6,838 bases of DNA from Lentimicrobium sp. (lineage in GTDB: Bacteria; Bacteroidota; Bacteroidia; Bacteroidales; Lentimicrobiaceae): contig JAAXUD010000150.1 in the NCBI GenBank assembly GCA_013336205.1, forward strand, positions 1 through 6,838, read 5' to 3'. The notes under the pieces are model-generated. The model worked only from the letters and a program-made list of their open reading frames with translations. It did no database searches and was not told the DNA's origin. This document shows, one piece after another, positions 1-4,926 of the stretch; the stretch's first letter is position 1; every line of letters begins with the position of its first letter. The position numbers and the translations under genes are program-made.

Positions 1-35
1 AGAAAGTGAGGTTAAGGTTGAAGTTGAGGTTGAGG

Positions 36-205
36 CTGAGCCGGGGTTTCTATTTGAAAAACTGAAATCCAGGTCCCGTCATAGAAGGTACTTAACCTTA
101 GCCTTAACCTTAACCTTGTTGAAGTAAAGACTGAGCCGGTGTTTCTGTTTGAAAAACTGAAATCCAGGTCCCGTCATAGAAGGTGCTTAACCTTAGCCTT
201 AACCT
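36..205. repeat. 75-bp direct duplication embedded in hexamer repeats
   Basis: Two copies, 36-110 and 131-205, are identical except for three substitutions and lie 95 bp apart, with a 20-bp spacer. Each copy ends in an imperfect hexamer run of CTTAAC/CTTAGC units. The bases at about 11-40 carry the complementary hexamer run (GTTAAG/GTTGAG), so copy 1 sits between inverted hexamer tracts. Read on the minus strand, both copies are open for 25 codons in the same phase relative to the repeat. Of the three differences, two are synonymous and one changes Ile to Thr. Hexamer tracts of this kind occur in Bacteroidota intergenic DNA; that is general knowledge and was not checked here. Confidence 0.85.
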
Positions 206-295
206 CTCCTCTATATATTTCGTAAACTCATCGCCGGTTCCGATAGCAATCTGAATTGCAGACCGCTCAGCGTCATGTTTTTTGTCTGCCGGCAT
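110..295 (-). CDS. Small hypothetical ORF, C-terminal half made of repeat DNA
   Basis: This 61-residue ORF begins four bases after the fic stop codon, behind a purine-rich AGAGAGATGA stretch, so it could be translated from the fic mRNA. Residues 1-30 form a charged, probably helical segment with no family I recognise. Residue 31 onward is repeat-derived: Arg31 to Gln55 correspond exactly to the 75-bp repeat copy at 131-205, starting with an Arg-Leu hexamer tract (RLRLRL). The last six residues come from the spacer. This looks either like a gene whose 3' end was replaced by repeat insertion, leaving a truncated N-terminus, or like a chance ORF. The position just after fic favours a real, possibly broken, gene. 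There is no basis for a function or for calling it an antitoxin. Confidence 0.35.
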   Translation of the reverse strand: MPADKKHDAERSAIQIAIGTGDEFTKYIEERLRLRLSTFYDGTWISVFQTETPAQSLLQQG

Positions 296-299
296 TATA

Positions 300-1412
300 T
301 CATCTCTCTAATTCATAATTTGTACTTCTTCCTCCTGCTGCTTCTTTTTGCAGCATGTTTTTGTCTATCAAATCATTGATGTCTCTTATCGCGGTATCTT
401 TTGAACACTTTGCAATCTTTGCCCATTTCGACGAAGTGAGTTTTCCATCAAATCCATCCAATAGCTTATTCAACAGTTTCTTCTGGCGTTCATTGATTAT
501 AACTCCGGAATGTTTTGCCCAAAAATCTGATTTGGACAAAACGCTGATTAACAAAGAATCAGTCGATTTTAAAGCATTTATCAAACAGTTTAAAAACCAT
601 TGAATCCAATTCGTTATATCAGGATTTCCACTTTGTGTTTTTTCCAGTATTTCATAATATTGCTTTCTTTCAATTCGAATTTGTGCAGACATGCTATAAA
701 AACGTTGGTTGCTTTTGTCCGATTGTGCCAATAACATATCTGTCAACGCCCTGGTTATCCTGCCATTTCCATCTTCAAATGGGTGTATGGTAACAAACCA
801 TAAGTGGGCTATGGATGCTTTTATTACTAAATCAATCTTTAAATTATTATTAAACCAATCTAAAAACTGATTCATCTCTTTTTCAACCAATACTGAATCC
901 GGCGCCCGAAAATGTACCTTTTCCTTTCCTAAAGCTCCCGACACAACCTGCATTGGTCCTGTTGTATCTTTTCGCCAATCGCCAACTGTAATTTTGTACA
1001 TTCCGCTTCTTCCTGTCGGGAATAATGCCGCATGCCAATCGAATAGTCTTTCGGCTGTTAATGGTTTAAAGCAATTTTGTGTTGCATCCAGCATCATTTC
1101 GACAACACCGTCAACATTTCTGTCTGACTCAACCGAAGCAGCGATTTCCATTCCCAATTTTCGGGCGATTGAGGAACGAACCTGGTCAGGATTTAAATAT
1201 TCTCCTTCTATTTCTGACGATTTTAGTACATCGAGTGTTAGAGTGCCAAGTAAGGCTTCATTCCTTAGGTCGAATCCCAGGGATTCCATTTTTCCAAAGA
1301 GTCTTCCTTGCAAATTTCTCGCCTCACTCAACAAATTAATTATTTCATCATTTTTCCATGTGAAATCAGGCCAATTGTCATTTTGATGTATAAATGTTGC
1401 CATTCGTTGCAT
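300..1412 (-). CDS. Fic family protein (AMPylase) with C-terminal winged helix
   Basis: Fic enzymes transfer AMP (less often other nucleotides) from ATP to hydroxyl side chains of target proteins in the cytoplasm. The catalytic motif HPFEDGNGRITR is complete at residues 210-221, with catalytic His210, metal-binding Asp214 and phosphate-binding Gly-Asn-Gly-Arg. An N-terminal inhibitory helix is visible as SSEIEG at 65-70, fitting (S/T)xxxE(G/N) with Ser65, Glu69 and Gly70. This is the class II arrangement, in which the glutamate blocks productive ATP binding in cis, so no separate antitoxin is needed. Residues about 1-90 resemble the usual N-terminal Fic domain. Residues about 305-370 look like a winged helix-turn-helix (SKWAKIAKCSKDTAIRDIND, then a GGRST wing). 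At 370 residues it is full length. The start at 1412 was kept; Met4 at 1403 is equally possible because neither has a good ribosome site. The DNA-binding tail and repeated motifs upstream suggest autoregulation, which is inference. The target is unknown. Confidence 0.93.
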   Translation of the reverse strand: MQRMATFIHQNDNWPDFTWKNDEIINLLSEARNLQGRLFGKMESLGFDLRNEALLGTLTLDVLKSSEIEGEYLNPDQVRSSIARKLGMEIAASVESDRNVDGVVEMMLDATQNCFKPLTAERLFDWHAALFPTGRSGMYKITVGDWRKDTTGPMQVVSGALGKEKVHFRAPDSVLVEKEMNQFLDWFNNNLKIDLVIKASIAHLWFVTIHPFEDGNGRITRALTDMLLAQSDKSNQRFYSMSAQIRIERKQYYEILEKTQSGNPDITNWIQWFLNCLINALKSTDSLLISVLSKSDFWAKHSGVIINERQKKLLNKLLDGFDGKLTSSKWAKIAKCSKDTAIRDINDLIDKNMLQKEAAGGRSTNYELER

Positions 1413-1499
1413 ATTTTACGGCGAATGTACGCTATTTTCGCCGCATTCACAAATTTATCGTTGCATTTTTTGCGTTGTTTAGATAAGTTATTCGTTGCA
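1404..1499 (-). promoter_or_regulatory. Candidate fic promoter with three TGCAACGA repeats
   Basis: On the minus strand, TAAATTTG (plus coordinates 1450-1457) matches the Bacteroidota -7 box TAnnTTTG and would give a leader of about 30 nt before the fic ATG. No convincing TTTG -33 box is present at the usual spacing. The 8-mer TGCAACGA occurs three times: at 1492-1499, at 1458-1465 directly abutting the -7 box, and at 1404-1411 overlapping the start codon. Centre spacings are 34 and 54 bp. The layout suits an operator for a repressor, possibly the winged-helix tail of Fic itself, but this is inference. Confidence 0.4.
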
Positions 1500-1909
1500 C
1501 GGTCGCTTTTATGCTTGCAGGCAACCAATGGCTATACACAGTATTGCGCATATTGCTGATTTGAATTTCCCCCGCACCCGGTAAAGCAAATCATAGTCTT
1601 GTCTCCAATATAAGAACTTTTCAACTATCTGTATTGACGTTTTGGTTTCTATTCTTCTTTTTAAATTTTCGGGCAGGCTCCCCTGCTGCGGAAATTGAAG
1701 TAAGAAGTAAAAAGTAAAAAGTAAAAAGTAAGAAGGATGATTTTTCTTTATTCGCAAGAGAAACAGGATCGTTATCTCAGACCGTTTTGTTATGTGCTGG
1801 TCTTTGATTCCCCGGTTTAAGGTTATGATGCGGTATTATTTCAGTATACCGGAAAGATGTTCCGGCCCGGATCTTTCATATATTCCGCCCACTATATTTA
1901 ATTCTCTTA
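1413..1909. other. Intergenic region, no convincing gene
   Basis: Besides the fic upstream motifs, this stretch holds a 7-bp tandem repeat (1698-1732) and a short GCAGG/CCTGC hairpin near 1675-1690. A minus-strand ORF at 1509-1757 (82 codons) runs through the tandem repeat, which supplies its FLLFTFYFLL-like start; the remaining codons resemble no family I know. It may carry a decayed gene fragment but I do not call it as a gene. No terminator with a clear U-tract was seen after the monooxygenase gene. Confidence 0.5.
1698..1732. repeat. Five tandem copies of a 7-bp unit AAGTAA(A/G)
   Basis: The units run without interruption: AAGTAAG, AAGTAAA three times, AAGTAAG, followed by AAGG. The outer copies carry G in the last position and the inner three are identical, the pattern expected of slippage expansion from the middle. 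It lies between genes, about 285 bp upstream of the fic start, so copy-number change could at most alter spacing, not a reading frame. Confidence 0.9.
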
Positions 1910-2236
1910 TCAAGGATTCCCTTTAGCAAAATCATAATCGGATTCTATCTTGCAAATCCGGACTTTAAATGCTTCGTACCACTGCGCTCTGCCCTGGTTT
2001 CTTGCCAGCGTATGCTCAAGGTTTTCTCTCCATTTTCTGATGGAATCCGGATCGCGCCAGTAGGAAACCGTTATCCCCAATTCCTGCCTGACCGATTCCA
2101 TACCTAAAAATCCGTCCTGACTTTCGGCTAGTGTGGCCATTCTATCGGCCATGGCGGAATATCCGTTATCGCCATCCGTTCTTACCGAACTGAAAATCAC
2201 CGCATAATAGGGTGGCCTGGGGGTGTTGGCTATCAT
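1910..2236 (-). CDS. Antibiotic biosynthesis monooxygenase-fold protein (YqjZ-like)
   Basis: This 108-residue protein has the pattern of the ABM superfamily, small ferredoxin-like domains that form dimeric alpha/beta barrels. Visible family features are an N-terminal strand (PPYYAVIFSSVR, 8-19), a DGFLGMES turn and strand at 41-48, ITVSYWRDPDSIRKWRENLEH at about 55-75, and the C-terminal WYEAFKVRICKIE strand at 86-98. The SYW...W...EH...WY...Y/F-x-V-R pattern is typical of the E. coli YqjZ group, whose substrate is not firmly known; heme degradation or quinone oxidation occur only in other branches. The ATG overlaps the stop codon of the upstream DinB-fold gene as ATGA, so the two are translationally coupled. 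No metal or heme ligand can be assigned from the sequence. Fold assignment is confident; the reaction is not. Confidence 0.88.
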   Translation of the reverse strand: MIANTPRPPYYAVIFSSVRTDGDNGYSAMADRMATLAESQDGFLGMESVRQELGITVSYWRDPDSIRKWRENLEHTLARNQGRAQWYEAFKVRICKIESDYDFAKGNP

Positions 2237-2721
2237 AATCCAGATTTTTTATCTATTAGTTCCTGAATCTCTCCTAAATGAAGCTCTGAATGATCCGCAT
2301 AGCCTTCAATCATTTGCCGGAGACTTATCGTTTTGTTCTCAAAATTCCGCCAGTTGTTATCCAGTTTTGCCTGATCAACCGATTGAATCAAATGGACAAT
2401 ATGCAGGTTATAGTATTTCCAGAGTTGAACCAGGTTATTCCAGCCGGCGTGTTGATAATCCTGCAAGGCAATCCATAAATCATTGTCCTGCTGGTAATCT
2501 GGGAATGCAAGTTCCGTATTATACTGCAGCCTTACCATCCGCTGATGATTATTGGATGCCGCGTCAACCAGGTGCCCCAGAATCTGGCAGATTGTCCTGT
2601 TTTGCAGGTTCCGTTTGCCTGAGATCATCTCAGTTGGCAAATCAATCAGTTTTTGTTCCCAGGTTTCGATCAAAACCAGAATCCTGTTTGTTACGTTCGA
2701 AAAATCCACAATTTCAACCAT
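2233..2721 (-). CDS. DinB-fold (four-helix bundle) putative metal-dependent protein
   Basis: The DinB/YfiT superfamily comprises four-helix bundles that bind a divalent metal through three histidines; members include thiol S-transferases and damage-induced proteins of unknown role. Counted from the longer start, His55 in the ILGHLVDAASNNHQR helix and His149/His153 in DHSELHLGEI give a complete H...HxxxH metal site, with His64 as an extra candidate. The FPDYQQDNDLW segment (78-88) between helices is typical of a Bacteroidota subgroup. I chose the start at 2721 because GAGGA lies eight bases upstream of it; the in-frame ATG at 2736 adds five residues and has no ribosome site. A candidate promoter lies at 2908-2915, giving a long leader. 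It is coupled by ATGA overlap to the monooxygenase-fold gene. The pairing suggests a shared small-molecule modification or detoxification role, which is inference. Confidence 0.88.
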   Translation of the reverse strand: MVEIVDFSNVTNRILVLIETWEQKLIDLPTEMISGKRNLQNRTICQILGHLVDAASNNHQRMVRLQYNTELAFPDYQQDNDLWIALQDYQHAGWNNLVQLWKYYNLHIVHLIQSVDQAKLDNNWRNFENKTISLRQMIEGYADHSELHLGEIQELIDKKSGL

Positions 2722-2848
2722 GTTACTTATCCTCATGCTGATGGACCATAATTTTTTTTAAAAGTTAAATTCATTCACCAATCTCTTTTAAAAACTCTCG
2801 TTTTTCTCAAAAAGTCTTTTCCTGACAACCAAAAAACAACAAAACTTA

Positions 2849-2875
2849 CAATGAGTTTTCAAAAAAAACCCATTG
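2849..2875. other. Hairpin in the DinB leader
   Basis: CAATG-a-GTTTT pairs with AAAAC-c-CATTG, giving an 11-position stem with one mismatch and a loop of about five A-rich bases. It would lie in the 5' untranslated region of the DinB-fold mRNA if the promoter at 2908-2915 is used. On the minus strand the stem contains a run of eight T, but inside the stem, not after it, so it is not a standard terminator. Confidence 0.5.
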
Positions 2876-2900
2876 AGTGTTTGAGAATGTGTAGTGTCGG

Positions 2901-2915
2901 TTGTATACAAATATA
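2901..2915 (-). promoter_or_regulatory. Candidate promoter of the DinB/monooxygenase pair with adjacent palindrome
   Basis: Minus-strand TATATTTG (2908-2915) fits TAnnTTTG. The -33 position has TTTC, one base from TTTG, 19 bases upstream. Overlapping its end is the perfect 10-bp palindrome TTGTATACAA (2901-2910), which could be an operator at the transcription start. The upstream part of this promoter falls inside the left end of the repeat element at 2912-3020, so the element may have supplied part of the promoter. The start lies roughly 180 bases before the coding region. Confidence 0.35.
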
Positions 2916-3020
2916 AAGAGACTGTCTCAGAAACTGGAAGCAACTCATAAATTATTGATCTCCATTTTGAATGAAGCTGTTTTTAGTAGTCACAACTTTC
3001 AGGACAGTCTCTCTTTTATA
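2912..3020. mobile_element. Small inverted-repeat element (MITE-like), about 100 bp
   Basis: The 10-bp arms AGAGACTGTC (2917-2926) and its exact complement (3003-3012) are followed inward by weaker matches (CAGAAA / CTGAAA) and outward by TATAAA in both directions, with a two-base offset. The 76 bases between the arms contain no gene. Ends beginning GAGACTGTC are reminiscent of insertion-sequence termini, and the nested palindrome at 4427-4650 ends in the same AAGAGACTGT. TATA on both sides (2912-2915 and 3017-3020) could be a target duplication or simply part of the arms. It sits between the stop of the SecD-like gene and the DinB promoter; a role as a long-range terminator stem is possible but there is no clean U-tract. 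Confidence 0.5.
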
Positions 3021-3038
3021 GGATTAATTTAACCCGGA

Positions 3039-3899
3039 TCAGTGCACCACTTTAAATTCTGCCGGCAGCTCTCCATTTGCTCCCACTGCGGCTATGTAAT
3101 TCACCTGAGCTGCAGTAAATCCGCCGGTAAGCGTGCATTTTCCATTGGCTATTTCATCCTGTACCACAGGCGCAACAATCACTTTTCCGTCAAGAACCAT
3201 CGCTATAGCCTTACCGGAATTCCGCTTTGTGATTTCAGCCCATAATTGCACGGCCGGATTTTTGAAACTGAATGAAATGTAATTCTCCTGGGAGGCGGTT
3301 TCATGGCCTGAAACAAAGCTGTCGATGTCAGTACCATTACATACGGCACCTTCACCCTTGCTGAGTTTCAAGGCATACAGGCAAACCTCTGAATCATCAA
3401 ACAGCGATCTCCAGGCAAACCTGCATTTCTGATCAAGACCCAGGGAATTCAGGTACTTATCAGCCTGTGCAACACCTGCAGCTGAAGTACATCCGATTTG
3501 CGCCGATGATCCGGTGGGCGCCTTATTCGTAAAAAGGGCTACCGGCAGGCTATCGCCTTTCAGCAGTTCTGTAACCTCGCTATAAGTATAGGTTTCGTAA
3601 AATCCGAACGCTCCTTTCTGAGTTATAAGGCGCTCTGCAAACTTTACGTCCCAGTTTTTACTGAGTACTACCCTGATTTGGTTTTTTCCGGCAATGGCAG
3701 ATACTTCAAATTGTTCAGAACTGAAGCTTTTCAGTCTGTTGGTAATAATGCCGGCCGAAAGGGAAAGATCGGCGGAAGACAGGTTGTTGTCAGTTGACTG
3801 GATGATGAGCTGTGTTGAATTGTTTGGCTTCAGTGTAAAGCCCGTTGCAATTATCCCAAGGATAAAAACTACAATCAGTGATTTTAAAATTGATTTCAT
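3039..3899 (-). CDS. Exported SecD P1-domain-like protein without the membrane domain
   Basis: This 286-residue protein starts with a basic tail and one hydrophobic segment (about 5-22, SLIVVFILGIIATGF) acting as signal or anchor. Residues about 29-105 match the base of the SecD periplasmic P1 domain: a strand, the helix LSLSAGIITNRLKSF, the KNQIRVVLS strand, the ERLITQKGAFGFYE segment. Residues about 205-280 match the P1 head: ISFSFKNPAVQLWAEITKRNSGKAIAMVLDGKVIVAPVV followed by a GGFT...A helix region. In SecD this domain captures translocated proteins and moves with proton flow. Here all of the following SecD membrane helices are absent, so it cannot be a working translocase subunit alone. 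The insert between base and head (106-204) carries four of the five cysteines (137, 159, 173, 187; also 255), unusual for SecD and allowing disulfides. It is 76 bp downstream of another small exported protein. The true function is unknown. Confidence 0.8.
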   Translation of the reverse strand: MKSILKSLIVVFILGIIATGFTLKPNNSTQLIIQSTDNNLSSADLSLSAGIITNRLKSFSSEQFEVSAIAGKNQIRVVLSKNWDVKFAERLITQKGAFGFYETYTYSEVTELLKGDSLPVALFTNKAPTGSSAQIGCTSAAGVAQADKYLNSLGLDQKCRFAWRSLFDDSEVCLYALKLSKGEGAVCNGTDIDSFVSGHETASQENYISFSFKNPAVQLWAEITKRNSGKAIAMVLDGKVIVAPVVQDEIANGKCTLTGGFTAAQVNYIAAVGANGELPAEFKVVH

Positions 3900-3910
3900 T
3901 GTAAGTTGGA

Positions 3911-3985
3911 TTTAAGTTAAAACCTGGCCGCTTCCTTGTGGAAGGGCAATCTGAAATAATAAAAAACAAGGTATTTTAACTTAAA
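3911..3985 (-). other. Nested inverted repeat between the two exported-protein genes
   Basis: TTTAAGTTAAAA (3911-3922) and its exact complement (3974-3985) form a 12-bp inverted repeat, extended inward by CC/GG with a two-base bulge. Between them is a second hairpin, CTTCC-TTGT-GGAAG (3931-3944), lengthened by GCC/GGC around a bulged G. On the mRNA the first arm contains the stop codon of the upstream gene (3976-3978) and the second lies 11 bases before the SecD-like start codon. Folding would tie the end of one gene to the translation start of the next, suggesting attenuation, RNA processing or coupling control. There is no U-tract of the kind that follows an intrinsic terminator stem. Confidence 0.6.
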
Positions 3986-4368
3986 GGAGGCAGGTCGTCG
4001 GTATCACAAGCGTGGTACAGATTATAAAGACGGTGAACAATAACCGGCCTGATTAAAAATCCGGTTCTTTCACGGAAAACAATCGTATGATGAATGACAT
4101 TATTTTGAGAGATGAGCTTAGGCAGGTCTTCTGACTGCTTAAACCTTAAATAATCAGCAGGCTGGGTAAGGCTTTTAAGGAAATTAAACTGCTGAACTTC
4201 AACTATAACTGCCGGGTTCAAATACAGTCCCACAGTATTTTTAAGATCAGGGCCAGTATCAACACCATGATCCTGCTTTTCGGCAAATGCAACTATAACC
4301 AGAAAGATAAGAAACGCGAATACAGCGCTTCCCAAAAAATTGATTCTGCTTTCTTTCTGCTTAAACAT
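3976..4368 (-). CDS. Small exported or membrane-anchored protein of unknown function
   Basis: I do not recognise this 130-residue protein. It has a short charged N-terminus (MFKQKESR), one hydrophobic segment at about 11-29, and Ala-Phe-Ala at 27-29, which fits signal peptidase I cleavage and release to the periplasm; an uncleaved anchor is the alternative. The rest is a soluble domain of about 100 residues with mixed strands and helices (GLYLNPAVIVEVQQFNFLKSL, 47-67; HHTIVFRERTGFLIRPVIVHRLYNLYHA, 93-120), a single cysteine at 121 and an acidic-proline tail. A good promoter lies immediately upstream, giving little or no leader. The SecD-P1-like gene follows after 76 bp with structured RNA between, so they are probably cotranscribed and may act together outside the inner membrane; that is inference. 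Confidence 0.7.
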   Translation of the reverse strand: MFKQKESRINFLGSAVFAFLIFLVIVAFAEKQDHGVDTGPDLKNTVGLYLNPAVIVEVQQFNFLKSLTQPADYLRFKQSEDLPKLISQNNVIHHTIVFRERTGFLIRPVIVHRLYNLYHACDTDDLPPLS

Positions 4369-4372
4369 AAAT

Positions 4373-4405
4373 CAAATGTACAATTATATTCTGATGGTTT
4401 ACAAG
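4373..4405 (-). promoter_or_regulatory. Bacteroidota-type promoter, probably near-leaderless
   Basis: On the minus strand CTTG (4402-4405), a 21-base spacer and TACATTTG (4373-4380) match the TTTG-N19-21-TAnnTTTG promoter pattern with one mismatch. The -7 box ends only four bases before the ATG of the 130-residue exported protein (4366-4368), so transcription should start at or within a few bases of the start codon. No Shine-Dalgarno sequence is needed or seen. The promoter lies just downstream of the nested palindromic element at 4427-4650. Confidence 0.6.
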
Positions 4406-4426
4406 AAGGTATAAGAAACTATTTTC

Positions 4427-4650
4427 AATTTAGAGTCTGTTTAAATTTCATTTCATTTTTCAATAGGCCCGTCCTTTAGGGCGGGTCTCAAATATAATAT
4501 CACAATCGTTGGCAAAATCCTGAAAAATTTATTCTTAATTTGCAAATTTTTCAGGATTTTGCCCTACAGTATTTGTGGATTTTCTATAAACCCGCCCTAA
4601 AGGACGGGCCTATTCATAGAGTTTTTCAAAATTTAAACAGTCTCTTAATT
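4427..4650. mobile_element. Nested palindromic element (REP/BIME-like MITE), 224 bp
   Basis: Three sets of inverted arms are nested around one centre. The outer arms (4427-4448 and 4629-4650) match at 20 of 22 positions and begin AATT(T/A)AGAG(T/A)CTGTTTAAA. The middle arms (4462-4486 and 4590-4614) are perfect over 25 bp. The inner arms (4511-4530 and 4544-4563) are perfect over 20 bp with a 13-base loop. Each middle arm is itself a hairpin: CCCGTCC-TTTA-GGGCGGG with one G-T pair, which becomes a C-A mismatch on the other strand; this strand asymmetry is typical of REP sequences mobilised by REP-associated tyrosine transposases. No transposase is encoded, so it is non-autonomous. AATT at both ends may be a target duplication. 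Confidence 0.8.
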
Positions 4651-4926
4651 ACCTGAGATTTTGACTCTTTTGGTTATTACTTTCTAAAAATAATTTGGCG
4701 CATTTGTTACGCAGTGGCAATGTGGAGTGCATCCTTTTATCATTTTTTAGTTAAAGGGCACATAGGGTTTTATTCGTTTCCGGAAATTATGAATCCGGCG
4801 TCTGAAAATCATAAAACTCTATTTCTTCCAGTCATAACAGTGAACCTTGCATTCACAAATAAACATCAGGAAGGGATAACCTATAAACTTCCGGCGGAGT
4901 AATTCTTTGCCTTATGTGCTGCTAAG
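4651..4926. other. Intergenic region, no convincing gene
   Basis: A plus-strand ORF at 4714-4902 (62 codons) is the only open frame of note. It runs against the direction of every supported gene, has no ribosome site, and its product resembles nothing known, so it is not called. The region lies downstream of the DUF1801 gene and shows no clear terminator. Together with the palindromic element it separates the DUF1801 gene from the exported-protein pair. Confidence 0.45.

Noticed and set aside
1..205. CRISPR array
   Set aside because: There are only two copies of a long, nearly identical 75-bp unit with a 20-bp spacer, hexamer tracts inside and no cas genes; it is a direct duplication.
994..1386. 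130-codon plus-strand ORF
   Set aside because: It is antisense to the fic coding region, which has a full family match and an intact active site.
300..1412. Classical Fic/antitoxin two-gene toxin system
   Set aside because: The inhibitory SSEIEG helix is inside the Fic protein itself, and the small downstream ORF has no antitoxin motif.
1509..1757. 82-codon minus-strand ORF
   Set aside because: Its N-terminal part is the translation of the 7-bp tandem repeat, there is no recognisable domain, and no ribosome site stands out; it is more likely a chance frame or fragment.
1779..1803. AGACC/GGTCT inverted repeat
   Set aside because: Five-base arms with a 15-base loop are readily expected by chance in a window of this size.
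2223..2741. 172-codon plus-strand ORF
   Set aside because: It lies wholly antisense to the DinB-fold gene, whose minus-strand product matches its family well, so it is a shadow frame.
4714..4902. 62-codon plus-strand ORF
   Set aside because: It is opposite to all supported genes, has no ribosome site and no family resemblance, and lies beside a repeat element.
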